From assembly GCA_963664035.2 (NCBI GenBank), contig OY760867.2, forward strand, positions 2,666,001 through 2,730,000: a DNA stretch of 64,000 nt, read 5' to 3'. Shown here in pieces: positions 8,899 through 17,026 of this stretch. How positions within the stretch are numbered: position 1 is the first letter of the stretch; each line of letters starts with the position of its first letter. The DNA comes from G958296245 sp963664035 (GTDB lineage: Bacteria > Chloroflexota > Dehalococcoidia > Lucifugimonadales > G958296245). The position numbers and the translations under genes were made by a program. The notes beneath the pieces are model-generated. The model worked only from the letters and a program-made list of their open reading frames with translations, was not told the origin of the DNA and did no database searches.

Positions 8899-9759
8899 GT
8901 GCCTCCCACACTCCCGCCCTACGCCGAGACCGAGGCGCTGGTCGACCGCGCCCTGTCCGAGGACCTGTCCGCCGGCGACCTGACGACCGACGCCCTCATA
9001 CCCCCCGACCTTCACGGCAGGGCGGTCATCATGTCCAAGGCTACGGGCGTGGTGGCGGGCCTGCCCGTCGCGCTCCTCGTCTTCGAGCGCCTGGACCCCG
9101 CCATCACGACGCGTTCTCTCGTGAGCGACGGCGGCCGCGTCGAGCCCGAGAGCTTCGTGGCGGAAGCGGAAGGCCCGGCCGCATCCATCCTCAAGGCGGA
9201 GCGGACGGCGCTGAACTTCCTCCAGCGCCTGAGCGGAATCGCCACCGAGGCGAGCCTGTACGCGGTCGCCGCGGCGGGCCATCCCGCGAGGATACTGGAC
9301 ACCAGGAAGACGACGCCGGGTATGCGCGCCCTGGAGAAGTACGCCGTCGCCGCGGGCGGCGGGCGAAACCACCGTTACAACCTCGGGGACGGCATCCTGA
9401 TCAAGGACAACCACCTCGAGGCAGCGCGACGCATGGGGCACGGCATGGCGTGGGCCGTCGAGTCGGCGCGGGCGTCCGCGCCCCACACCGTCAAGGTGGA
9501 GGTGGAGGTCGAGGACCTGCGGCAGGCCAGGGAGGCGCTCGACGCGGGGGCGGACGTACTGCTGCTGGACAACATGGGCCTCGAGGATATGAGGTCGGCA
9601 GTCGAGATGGCCCGGGGACGGGCGCTAACGGAGGCGTCCGGCGGGGTCACCCTGGACAACGTGCGCGAAGTGGCCGCGACGGGCGTGGACTTCATATCGG
9701 TGGGTGCGCTGACCCACTCCCCCCGCGCCCTGGACATGAGCCTGGAGCTGGTAGAGTAG
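8899..9759 (+). CDS. nadC: Nicotinate-nucleotide diphosphorylase (quinolinate phosphoribosyltransferase)
   Basis: NadC converts quinolinate and PRPP to nicotinate mononucleotide, the step after NadA. The 286-aa protein has the family motifs: EDLSAGDLTTDALIP at the N-terminus, ERTALNFLQRLSGIAT near 95-110, DTRKTTPGMR near 135, HRYNLGDGILIKDNH near 155-170, and the barrel segments KVEVEVEDL and LLLDNMG. The start is GTG at 8899, one base after the nadA stop, so translational coupling is likely. Confidence 0.95.
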   Translation: MPPTLPPYAETEALVDRALSEDLSAGDLTTDALIPPDLHGRAVIMSKATGVVAGLPVALLVFERLDPAITTRSLVSDGGRVEPESFVAEAEGPAASILKAERTALNFLQRLSGIATEASLYAVAAAGHPARILDTRKTTPGMRALEKYAVAAGGGRNHRYNLGDGILIKDNHLEAARRMGHGMAWAVESARASAPHTVKVEVEVEDLRQAREALDAGADVLLLDNMGLEDMRSAVEMARGRALTEASGGVTLDNVREVAATGVDFISVGALTHSPRALDMSLELVE

Positions 9760-9841
9760 GGCGGCGTGTAATCCAAGCCCGATCTGGAGTATCATGTTGC
9801 GAGCGTAACTCGTCAGACCGCATCAATCCGGGAGGCTCACG

Positions 9842-10651
9842 ATGACCACGAGGACTGAAGCCGTACAGAGGGCTGCGGCCAGCCCGGAGCCGTTCTACGT
9901 CCTGCCGGACCCTCCGAGGATCGACATGCAAGAAGCCCCCTACGTCGCCAGGGCCCTGCTGACATTGATGAGGCGCTATTCGGACCGCCCGGACGTGGTG
10001 GTGATGAGCCAGGGCTACCTGTGCTTCAACACCAGGAGCGCCCGCGGCGGTTGGCTGGCCCCCGACTGCCTGGTCTCCTTCGGGGTGTCGCTGGAGGCGG
10101 TGACGCGCCGCAACGGGTACGTGATCGACGACTGGGGCAAGCCGCCGGACTTCGTGCTGGAGATAGGTTCCGAGAGCACGGGAGCGCGGGACTACACGGT
10201 CAAGCGGGAGGGGTACGCGGCGTTCGGGGTGGGCGAGTACTTCCGGTTCGACGCGACGGGGGGCGAGTACCACGACCGCCCCATGGCCGGAGACCGCCTG
10301 GTTGGGGGCGAGTACGAGGCGATACCGACGGCGGTCGCTGCGGATGGCAGCATTCGGTGTTACAGCGAGTCGCTGGGGCTGTACCTGTGCTGGGAGGATG
10401 GCCGCTTGCGTTTCTGGGACCCTGCGTCCGAGGCATATCTGAACGACTACGACGAGGCCGAGGATGCTCGGTTGGCCGCTGAGGATGCCCGGCTGGCGGC
10501 TGAGGGCGTTCGCATCGTCGCTGAGGACGCTCGGCTGGCGGCAGAGGACGCTCGGATTGCCGCAGAGGACGCTCTTGCGTACGAGAGGGCGGCTCGCCTG
10601 GCTGCCGAGGCCGAGTTGGAGAGGCTGCGGGAACAGTTGGAGCGATCGTAG
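9842..10651 (+). CDS. Uma2-family (DUF820) nuclease-like protein with heptad tail
   Basis: This 269-aa protein belongs to the Uma2/DUF820 family, whose fold is PD-(D/E)XK nuclease-like. Visible family features are WLAPDCLVSFGV with a conserved Asp, PPDFVLEIGSEST giving the xExxS element, and KREGYAAFGVGEYFRFD. Residues from about 205 form seven-residue repeats of AEDARLA type predicted to be a coiled coil. The ATG at 9842 follows GGGAGG at 9830-9835. These proteins are usually abundant paralogs of unknown role; no partner gene is adjacent. Confidence 0.82.
   Translation: MTTRTEAVQRAAASPEPFYVLPDPPRIDMQEAPYVARALLTLMRRYSDRPDVVVMSQGYLCFNTRSARGGWLAPDCLVSFGVSLEAVTRRNGYVIDDWGKPPDFVLEIGSESTGARDYTVKREGYAAFGVGEYFRFDATGGEYHDRPMAGDRLVGGEYEAIPTAVAADGSIRCYSESLGLYLCWEDGRLRFWDPASEAYLNDYDEAEDARLAAEDARLAAEGVRIVAEDARLAAEDARIAAEDALAYERAARLAAEAELERLREQLERS
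10457..10582 (+). repeat. Six tandem 21-bp coding repeats in the Uma2 tail
   Basis: Six 21-bp units begin at 10457, 10478, 10499, 10520, 10541 and 10562 and encode AEDARLA-like heptads. Units one, two and four are almost identical. The period of seven residues matches a coiled-coil stalk, and the DNA repeat would allow length change by slippage. Confidence 0.75.
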
Positions 10652-10693
10652 TCCTGCCTTAGTCCAGCCTCGGCAAGTAGCGTCACCTGGCGT

Positions 10694-10722
10694 TTGCGGA
10701 ACGTCCCGCGACTGAGTACAAT
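10694..10722 (+). promoter_or_regulatory. Promoter of the glutamine-synthetase-like operon
   Basis: TTGCGG at 10694-10699 and TACAAT at 10717-10722 are separated by 17 bp. The predicted start of transcription near 10729 leaves a leader of about 57 nt before the ATG at 10786. The leader contains a GC-rich GGCCGGC inverted repeat that could fold. Confidence 0.5.
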
Positions 10723-10785
10723 TCCCATCGGGTCGAGGGCCGGCAGGCCGGCGGCCCGTATCCGCCCGGATCCACGGGGTGAGCC

Positions 10786-12120
10786 ATGACCGACGACAAC
10801 GCCTCCATGCAGGCACTGGTGCGCGAGTGGGGAGAGCAGGGCGTACGTTACGTGCGCTTTGAGCTTCCCGACCTCCACGGCACGAGCCGCTCGAAGATAG
10901 TGCCGCTGGATCACGTGGAAGCGTTCGCCGTCAGCGGGCTGAACATGTACGGCGGCACGGTTACGCTGGACACCGCCTCGTCCGTGGTCGAGGGCACCCT
11001 GTACAACGAGGAGGTGCTGTACGCTGACCAGCACCTCCGCCCTGACCCGGAGACGGCGGCCATCCTTCCCTGGGCCGAGTCGACGGCCAGGCTCATCTGC
11101 GACGGCTACTGGGCGGACGGCACGCCGCAACGCGCCGCGCCGAGGCAGGTGCTGCAACGCCTTGTGGAGCGCGCCGGCGAGATGGGCTACCTCGTCAAGG
11201 CGGGCCTGGAGTACGAGTTCTACGTGCTCGACGGCGAGACGGGCGAGCCCACCTTCGGCGGCATACACATCTTCAACAGCATCAGGAACACCTACATCCC
11301 GGTCATAGACCGTATACTCGACCAGATGGCGGAGGCCGGGATCGACATAATCACGGCCAACAGCGAGTACGGCCCCTCCCAGTTCGAGATAAACTACTCG
11401 CCCGCAATCGGGGTCGCCGCCGGTGACGTAGGCTTCACATTCAAGAACGGCGTCAAGGCTATCGCCCACCAGCTAGGCTACAACGCCACCTTCATGACCA
11501 AGCCGTTCGCCGACCAGTCCGCGAGCGGATGCCACGTCCACGTCAGCCTGTTGGACAAGGCCACCGGCGAGAATGTCTTTTTGGACGCCGGCGACCCGGA
11601 CGGGCTGTCCGGCGTCTGCCGGCAGTTCATAAAGGGGATGCTGGACCACGCGGGCGCGAGCATGGCGCTGCTCGCTCCCTCGCTGAACTGCTACCACCGT
11701 TTCGTGCCGCACCACTTCGCGCCCTCCAACGTTAGCTGGGGCGTCGAGGACCGGACCGCGCTCGTGCGCGCCAAGAATTCGCGCGACGAGAACACCCACC
11801 TGGAAAACAGGCTCGGCACCGGCCTCTCGAACCCGTATCTCGCCCTTGCGGCCGTGGTGGCAGGGGGCCTGCTGGGGCTGGAGGCCGGCGTTCCAGCCGA
11901 CCCTCCGGGCGAAGGCACTGCTGAAAGCCGAGCTGATCATGCGGCGCTTCCAGGCAGCCTATCCGAGGCCCTGGACGCCCTGGAGGCCGACGGCGCCTTC
12001 TCGGATCTGCTCGGGAGCGAGTTCGTGGAGGCCTACTGCACGATGAAGCGTCACGAGGCGCAGCGCTTCAGGGAGCACGTCACCGACTGGGAGCGCGCCG
12101 AATACCTGGAGGTGTACTAG
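10786..12120 (+). CDS. Glutamine-synthetase-family ligase (GlnT/GmaS-like)
   Basis: This 444-aa protein has the glutamine synthetase fold, which activates glutamate with ATP and joins it to ammonia or an amine. Landmarks are LEYEFYVLD near 145, SEYGPSQFEINYSP near 195, SASGCHVHVSL near 245-255, and RAKNSRDENTHLENR then NPYLALAA near 325-350. The context is diagnostic: the same operon encodes separate GlxB/GlxC/GlxD proteins, as in rhizobial glx-glnT loci and methylotroph gmaS-mgsABC loci. The product may therefore be gamma-glutamylmethylamide or another gamma-glutamyl amide rather than glutamine; the sequence alone cannot decide. It ends 2 bp before the next likely start. Confidence 0.88.
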   Translation: MTDDNASMQALVREWGEQGVRYVRFELPDLHGTSRSKIVPLDHVEAFAVSGLNMYGGTVTLDTASSVVEGTLYNEEVLYADQHLRPDPETAAILPWAESTARLICDGYWADGTPQRAAPRQVLQRLVERAGEMGYLVKAGLEYEFYVLDGETGEPTFGGIHIFNSIRNTYIPVIDRILDQMAEAGIDIITANSEYGPSQFEINYSPAIGVAAGDVGFTFKNGVKAIAHQLGYNATFMTKPFADQSASGCHVHVSLLDKATGENVFLDAGDPDGLSGVCRQFIKGMLDHAGASMALLAPSLNCYHRFVPHHFAPSNVSWGVEDRTALVRAKNSRDENTHLENRLGTGLSNPYLALAAVVAGGLLGLEAGVPADPPGEGTAESRADHAALPGSLSEALDALEADGAFSDLLGSEFVEAYCTMKRHEAQRFREHVTDWERAEYLEVY

Positions 12121-12125
12121 CCATC
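12108..12125 (+). promoter_or_regulatory. Strong ribosome site in front of a putative ATC start
   Basis: GGAGGTG at 12108-12114 is followed after 8 nt by ATC at 12123. No ATG, GTG or TTG in this frame lies near it. It decides the start of the dehydrogenase gene. Confidence 0.55.
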
Positions 12126-13145
12126 AAGAGAGTAGTCATAACCAAACCGCTCCACGCCGGCATCGACGAGACCGACGAGCCTAGGCCCGGCCCCGGGCAG
12201 GTGCTCGTGAAGACGGCCGTCAGCGGCATCAGCGCCGGCACCGAGATGGGGCTGTACAAGGGCACGAACGAGGCGCTGGTCAAGCGGCGCTGGGGCGAGG
12301 ACTGGGTCTACCCGATGTACCCCGGCTACGAAGCCGTTGGGCGAGTGGTGGAGTGCGGTCCCGACACCAACAGGCTCAAGGTGGGCGACCGCGTCATGAG
12401 CTACGGCAATCACGCCGAGTACTGCACCGTCCAAGAGGCCACTTCCGTGAAGCTGCCCGACAACATCTCCGACCGGCAAGCCACCCTGGCGACTCTCGGC
12501 ACGACGTCCCTGCACGGGCTGCGGCGCGGCAGGGTAGAGTACGGCGACACCGTGGCCGTGGTCGGCATGGGCCAGATGGGCCAGATGGCCGTCCAGCACG
12601 CCAGGCTGGCGGGCGCCGCGCGGGTCATAGCCGTCGACCTGGACCCGTGGCGGCTCGACGTGGCGAGGCGGCTGGGCACCGAGTACTGCATCAACCCCAA
12701 CGACGGCGACCCCGTCGAGGCGATAGGGCGCATTTCGGACGGGGGCGCTCACGTCGTGATTGAGACCGCCGGCGTAGCGCCCGCGATACCGCTTGCCATG
12801 GCCCTTGCACGCGACGAGGGCCGCGTGGTCATCGTCGGATGGCACCTGGAGTCGATCGACTTCGAGCCGGGCGAGGACTTTCTGTACAAGGAACTGGAGC
12901 TGCTGGCGTCGCGCGGCAGCGGCTACCTGGACGTCGCGGAGACCGGCCCCAAGCGGTGGACCTCCTTCAAGAACCGCTCGCTCGTCGTCGACCTCATCTC
13001 GCGCGGCCTCATCCGCACCGATGGGCTGGTCACACACGTGCTGCCGTACACGGAGATCAGCCGCGCATACGAGATAATCCGCACGAAGTCGGAGCCGTCT
13101 CTCCAGGTCGTCCTGACCTGGGACGATGCAGGGGAGGACGCCTGA
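12123..13145 (+). CDS. MDR-family (zinc-type alcohol dehydrogenase-like) oxidoreductase, putative ATC start
   Basis: From 12123 this reads as a 340-aa medium-chain dehydrogenase. The catalytic domain begins IKRVVITKP and contains GPGQVLVK and SGISAGTEMGLYKG; the usual first zinc cysteine (CGICGTD) is absent, as in BchC-like members. The Rossmann fold has AVVGMGQMGQMAVQHARL near 145 and an acidic VDLD for NAD binding. The first ordinary start is GTG at 12201, which would remove the first beta strand. Homology and the ribosome site at 12108-12114 point to ATC at 12123. It follows the synthetase by 2 bp and precedes the amidotransferase by 1 bp. Substrate unknown. Confidence 0.8.
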   Translation: MKRVVITKPLHAGIDETDEPRPGPGQVLVKTAVSGISAGTEMGLYKGTNEALVKRRWGEDWVYPMYPGYEAVGRVVECGPDTNRLKVGDRVMSYGNHAEYCTVQEATSVKLPDNISDRQATLATLGTTSLHGLRRGRVEYGDTVAVVGMGQMGQMAVQHARLAGAARVIAVDLDPWRLDVARRLGTEYCINPNDGDPVEAIGRISDGGAHVVIETAGVAPAIPLAMALARDEGRVVIVGWHLESIDFEPGEDFLYKELELLASRGSGYLDVAETGPKRWTSFKNRSLVVDLISRGLIRTDGLVTHVLPYTEISRAYEIIRTKSEPSLQVVLTWDDAGEDA

Positions 13146-13146
13146 T

Positions 13147-14076
13147 ATGTGCGGGATCGCGGGGATACTCTTCAAGGACCGCAGTGAAGAAGGGCCGGTG
13201 GGCCAGCATCTGCTCGCGATGGCCTCCACCCTGGGGAGCCGGGGCACCGACTCCACGGGAATGGCGATTACGCGCCAGGGACAGCCGGGCACGTTGGTCG
13301 TGGTGGCCTACCTGGAGGGCCTCGGCCCGTCCGACGCCGGGGTACGGGACCGCGAGGTCATTGAGCGCGTGGGGGAGGTCGCGCTCGTGGAAGGCTTCCA
13401 CCTCGCCGGAGACCTCCTGCGAGTGGTCGTCCGCGACGTCTCCGAGGACGCGAGCCTCGACCTGCTAGGACGGCTTACCCGCGCCGCCGAGTCCGTGGAC
13501 GACGTGAAGGTGTTCAGCATCGGTCGCGGCATGGAGATACTCAAGGACGTTGGGGTCGCCGAGCGGCTGGACGGCGTCCACCTTGTGGGAGCGGCGTCGG
13601 GTACGCACGGGCTGGCCCACACGCGGCTGGCGACGGAGAGCCGGGTTGACGTGTGCCACTCGCACCCGTTCTGGGCGCGCCCCTTCCCGGACATAGCGGT
13701 CGTACACAACGGGCAGCTTACCAACCACCACAAGCTGCGCCGCCAGTACGAGCGGCGCGGCTACGAGTTCCTGACCGAGAACGACTCCGAGGTTATCGCG
13801 GTCTACGTGGCCGACAGGCTCTCGCAGGGCGCCAGCCTGTCCGAGGCGCTGACCGACTCCTTGGACGCCCTCGACGGCACCTTCACCTACCTCATATCGA
13901 CCAAGGACTCGATCGGGTACGCCAAGGACCGGTTCGCCACGAAGCCGCTGGTGGTGGCCGAGAACGACCGTTACGTGGCAATGGCGTCCGAGGAAGTGGC
14001 CCTTCGCCCGGCGATCACGCCGGACTCGGTAGTCCACGAACCCGCGGCCAGGGCGGTGAAGACTTGGTCGAGATAG
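13147..14076 (+). CDS. Class II glutamine amidotransferase subunit (GlxB/MgsA-like)
   Basis: This 309-aa Ntn-hydrolase begins MCGIAGILF, so the ATG at 13147 is the start and Cys2 is the nucleophile that would be exposed by methionine removal. The conserved segments GTHGLAHTRLATES, HPFWARPFPDIAVVHNGQ and NDSEVIAVYVADRL support the glutaminase fold of glutamate-synthase type. In the GlxBCD or NMGS complexes this subunit releases ammonia, or methylamine from gamma-glutamylmethylamide, for transfer to 2-oxoglutarate on the FMN subunit. It overlaps the next gene by 13 bp. Confidence 0.88.
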   Translation: MCGIAGILFKDRSEEGPVGQHLLAMASTLGSRGTDSTGMAITRQGQPGTLVVVAYLEGLGPSDAGVRDREVIERVGEVALVEGFHLAGDLLRVVVRDVSEDASLDLLGRLTRAAESVDDVKVFSIGRGMEILKDVGVAERLDGVHLVGAASGTHGLAHTRLATESRVDVCHSHPFWARPFPDIAVVHNGQLTNHHKLRRQYERRGYEFLTENDSEVIAVYVADRLSQGASLSEALTDSLDALDGTFTYLISTKDSIGYAKDRFATKPLVVAENDRYVAMASEEVALRPAITPDSVVHEPAARAVKTWSR

Positions 14077-14759
14077 ACTGCGCCGGCCTCACCACCACCG
14101 AGATCAACCGCGGCATCAGGCGTTCCCTCGGCCCCGAAGCCTCCGTGAAGCTGCTGAACCCGGACTCGCGCCACAACCTCGCCGTGGCGGTCAACGACGC
14201 GGGCAGGATCGTCTTCGACGGCAGCGCCGGGTACTACTGCGCCGGGATGCTGAAGTACGCCGACGTGGAGGTGAACGGCAGCGTCGGATGGTCCGTGGGC
14301 GAGGGGATGATGTCGGGCAGCATCGTCGTTCGCGGCGGCGCGAGCGCCGCCGCGGGCGCGGCCATACGCGGCGGCACGCTGGTGGTCCACGGCGGCGCGG
14401 GACCCAGGACCGGGATCTCCCAGAAGGGCGGCACGATCGTCATAGGCGGCGACGTCGGCTACATGTCCGGGTTCATGATGCAGAAGGGCGTCCTGGTCAT
14501 ATGCGGGGACACCGGCGAGGCGCTCGGAGACTCGCTGTACGAGGGCAAGATATACGTGGGCGGACGCATCGAGCAGCTTGGCAACGACGCAGTGGCGAAG
14601 GAGCCGGACGACGAGGACGTGGCGATGCTGAAGGGGCTGTTCGACTGCTATGGGCTCAATGGAGTTCCGAAGCCGGAGGCGTTCACCAAGATCGAGTCCG
14701 GCAAACGGCTGTACAACTTCGACAAGCAGGACATCGGCCTGTGGAAGGCGGCGCTATGA
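14064..14759 (+). CDS. GXGXG-motif glutamate-synthase subunit (GlxC/MgsB-like)
   Basis: The protein is homologous to the C-terminal beta-helix (GXGXG) domain of glutamate synthase, here as a separate 231-aa subunit. Repeated Gly-rich turns such as GSVGWSVGEGMM, SIVVRGGAS, GGTLVVHGGAG, GGTIVIGGDVGYMSGFM and GVLVICGDTGEALGDSLYEG mark the helix. The start is TTG at 14064 within the 3' end of the amidotransferase gene; the protein then reads (M)VEIDCAGLTTTEINRGIR as in homologs. Its stop overlaps the ATG of the next gene (ATGA), indicating tight coupling. Confidence 0.88.
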   Translation: MVEIDCAGLTTTEINRGIRRSLGPEASVKLLNPDSRHNLAVAVNDAGRIVFDGSAGYYCAGMLKYADVEVNGSVGWSVGEGMMSGSIVVRGGASAAAGAAIRGGTLVVHGGAGPRTGISQKGGTIVIGGDVGYMSGFMMQKGVLVICGDTGEALGDSLYEGKIYVGGRIEQLGNDAVAKEPDDEDVAMLKGLFDCYGLNGVPKPEAFTKIESGKRLYNFDKQDIGLWKAAL

Positions 14760-16087
14760 CGACCGACGGCGGCAACGGCGCCCGACCCGTGCTCCAGGAG
14801 AGCTACTTCTACAGCCCCGAGGTGATCGAGGACATCCAGTCCAAGGCGGCCCTGGGACGGTACAGGATCCGGGGCTTCGGGACGCTGCGCAAGCTGCCGG
14901 GGTTCGACGACCTGACCTTCGTGACATCCGGCCTCAGCCGCGTGCCCCTGGAGGGGTACCGCGAGAAGTGCAGCACGGAGACGGTGCTAGGCTCCAGGTA
15001 CGCCTCCGAGCCGATGCGGCTCGAGACGCCCATAACGATAACCGGCATGAGCTACGGCGCTCTCTCGCGGAACGCCAAGGTCGCCCTCGGCAAGGCGGCG
15101 ACGCGCGTGGGCATATCGACCTGCACCGGCGACGGCGGCATGCTGGACGCCGAGCGCGAGGCGTCGCGGCTGCTGGTCTACCAGGTGCTGCCCAGCCGCT
15201 ACGGCTTCGACCCCGACCACCTCCGCATGGCGGACGCGCTGGAGGTCGTGATCGGGCAGGGCGCGAAGCCGGGCACGGGCGGCCTGCTGCTGGGCCAGAA
15301 GGTGTCCGAGGAGATCGCCAATCAGCGCGACTTGCCCCCAGGCATCGACCAGCGCAGCCCGGTGCGCCATCCCGACTGGATGGGCGTGGACGACCTGATC
15401 ATCAAGCTGGAGGAGCTTAGGGAGGCGACCGATGGGCGCGTCCCCATCTACGTCAAGGTGGGCGCCGGCAGGGTGACGGACGACGTCAAGCTGGCGGCCA
15501 AGGCGGGCGCGGACGTCGTCTTCGTGGACGGCATGGAGGCAGGCACGGGCGCCTCCCCGGAGATGCAGCTAGACCACACGGGCATTCCGACCATGGCGGC
15601 GCTGGTGGAAGCCGTGGCCGCCCTGGAGGACATCGACCTGAAGGACGAGGTGCAGCTGATCGTCGCGGGCGGCATACGCAGCGGCGCGGACATCGCCAAG
15701 GCCCTCGCCCTCGGCGCCGACGCCGTCTCCATAGGCACCGCGGCACTGATAGCCCTGAACTGCAACAGGCCCATATACGTTGAGGACTACCGGGCCCTCG
15801 GCGCTGAGCCGGGCAGGTGCCACCACTGCCACACGGGCATGTGCCCGGTCGGGATCACGACCCAGGACCCCGACCTGATGGCGCGGCTGGACGTGGACGA
15901 GGCGGCGGACAGGGTGACGCGCTACCTGAACGCCCTCACCATGGAGGTGCAGCTGGTCGCCCGCGCCTGCGGCAAGTGGAACGTACACGACCTGGAGCCC
16001 GAAGACCTGCGAGCGCTGACGATGGACGCCTCCTTCATAACGGGCATCCCCATGGTGGGCAGCAACAAGGTGCCCGCGGGCCGGTAG
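14756..16087 (+). CDS. FMN-binding glutamate-synthase-like catalytic subunit (GlxD/MgsC-like)
   Basis: This 443-aa protein is the TIM-barrel FMN synthase domain of glutamate synthase on its own. Family signs are ITITGMSYGALSRNAK, STCTGDGGM, GQGAKPGTGGLLLGQKV, VGAGRVTDDVKLAAKAGAD, GMEAGTGASPE and GGIRSGADIAKALALGAD. A CHHCHTGMC motif near residue 360 gives the three cysteines of the 3Fe-4S-type cluster. No GltD-like NADPH subunit is adjacent, so the electron donor is unclear. With the two preceding genes it forms an archaeal-type split synthase or an N-methylglutamate synthase. Confidence 0.9.
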   Translation: MTTDGGNGARPVLQESYFYSPEVIEDIQSKAALGRYRIRGFGTLRKLPGFDDLTFVTSGLSRVPLEGYREKCSTETVLGSRYASEPMRLETPITITGMSYGALSRNAKVALGKAATRVGISTCTGDGGMLDAEREASRLLVYQVLPSRYGFDPDHLRMADALEVVIGQGAKPGTGGLLLGQKVSEEIANQRDLPPGIDQRSPVRHPDWMGVDDLIIKLEELREATDGRVPIYVKVGAGRVTDDVKLAAKAGADVVFVDGMEAGTGASPEMQLDHTGIPTMAALVEAVAALEDIDLKDEVQLIVAGGIRSGADIAKALALGADAVSIGTAALIALNCNRPIYVEDYRALGAEPGRCHHCHTGMCPVGITTQDPDLMARLDVDEAADRVTRYLNALTMEVQLVARACGKWNVHDLEPEDLRALTMDASFITGIPMVGSNKVPAGR

Positions 16088-16126
16088 GGCGGTCCGTGCC
16101 AGTGTGAACGGGCGGCTGACTTCAAG

Positions 16127-17026
16127 ATGGATGAACGGAACGTAGTCACCCTGGCGATAGGCGGGCGGGCCGTTCGCGTCGTGCTGCTGGAAGAGGACGC
16201 GCCGAAGATATGCTCGGCGTTCCGCGCGTGTCTTCCCCTCGACAGCTTCGCCGTGCATGCGAAGTTTGCCGGCGAGGAGCTGATCGCGATGCTGCCGTTC
16301 TACGCGGGGGCCGAGAACGAGGTCCCGTCGGTAGCACCGGGCGACATCGGCTACTACCCCGCGCGGCAGACGCTATGCCTCTTCTACGGCGATATCATGC
16401 CATTCGCCAGCGTGAGCCTGTTCGCGCGCGTCCATCCCGACGACCTGGGCGCGGCGCGGGAGGCGGGTAGGGCCGTCCTGGACGATGGCCCCGCTCCGGT
16501 GCGGATCGAGGGTAGGGGGGGTACTAGGGCCGAGCCTGGGCGCGTGTCCGGCATGGAGTCCGAAGTGTTGCGGGCGCTCGACGAGATATGGTCACGCGAG
16601 CCGGGGGACGTGAGCGCCCTGCGCGCCTTCGAGCGGCCTCCGATGGGCAACATGCCCTGCGTGCTCTACGCCAACTTCGACCTGTTCTGGATCGTGGAGA
16701 ACCTGCTGGTATTCCGGGGCCTGGCCATGGACGAAACGCTGTCGCCCAGGCAGCTTGCGCGCACCATGGCGGCCATGACGAGGAAGACGCGGGGCCGGCT
16801 GGCGCACTGGGGCTTTCCCGAGGCCTGCGCCCTGCTCGAACGCGTCTCCGACGACCTCGACCGCTCGCCGCGGCCCACCCGGCGCGGCCTGGTCGCGCTG
16901 ATCGACGGCCTGGTGCTGTACACGAACCGCCTCAATGCATGGGTTGACGCCATGGCGCCCTGGGGCGAGATGGACGGCCTGGAGCTGGCCGGCCCGGCGC
17001 ATGGGGAGCCTCGGATTGGGCGCTGA
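16127..17026 (+). CDS. DUF3830 (cyclophilin-like) protein with C-terminal helical extension
   Basis: The first 125 residues match the DUF3830 family, a cyclophilin-like barrel: an N-terminal strand VTLAIGGRAVRVVLLE, then LPLDSFAVHAKFAGEELIAMLPF, VAPGDIGYYPARQTLCLFYGD and PFASVSLFARV. DUF3830 proteins I know are about 150 aa. This one continues to 299 aa with a helix-rich domain containing PCVLYANFDLFWIVENLLVFRG as two adjoining segments. The family has no proven reaction but recurs in catabolic operons. The gene overlaps the oxidoreductase start by 26 bp, so it is part of the same operon. Confidence 0.75.
   Translation: MDERNVVTLAIGGRAVRVVLLEEDAPKICSAFRACLPLDSFAVHAKFAGEELIAMLPFYAGAENEVPSVAPGDIGYYPARQTLCLFYGDIMPFASVSLFARVHPDDLGAAREAGRAVLDDGPAPVRIEGRGGTRAEPGRVSGMESEVLRALDEIWSREPGDVSALRAFERPPMGNMPCVLYANFDLFWIVENLLVFRGLAMDETLSPRQLARTMAAMTRKTRGRLAHWGFPEACALLERVSDDLDRSPRPTRRGLVALIDGLVLYTNRLNAWVDAMAPWGEMDGLELAGPAHGEPRIGR

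Noticed and set aside
7614..8909. 431-codon antisense ORF opposite nadA
   Set aside because: Shadow frame of a motif-complete nadA in high-GC DNA.
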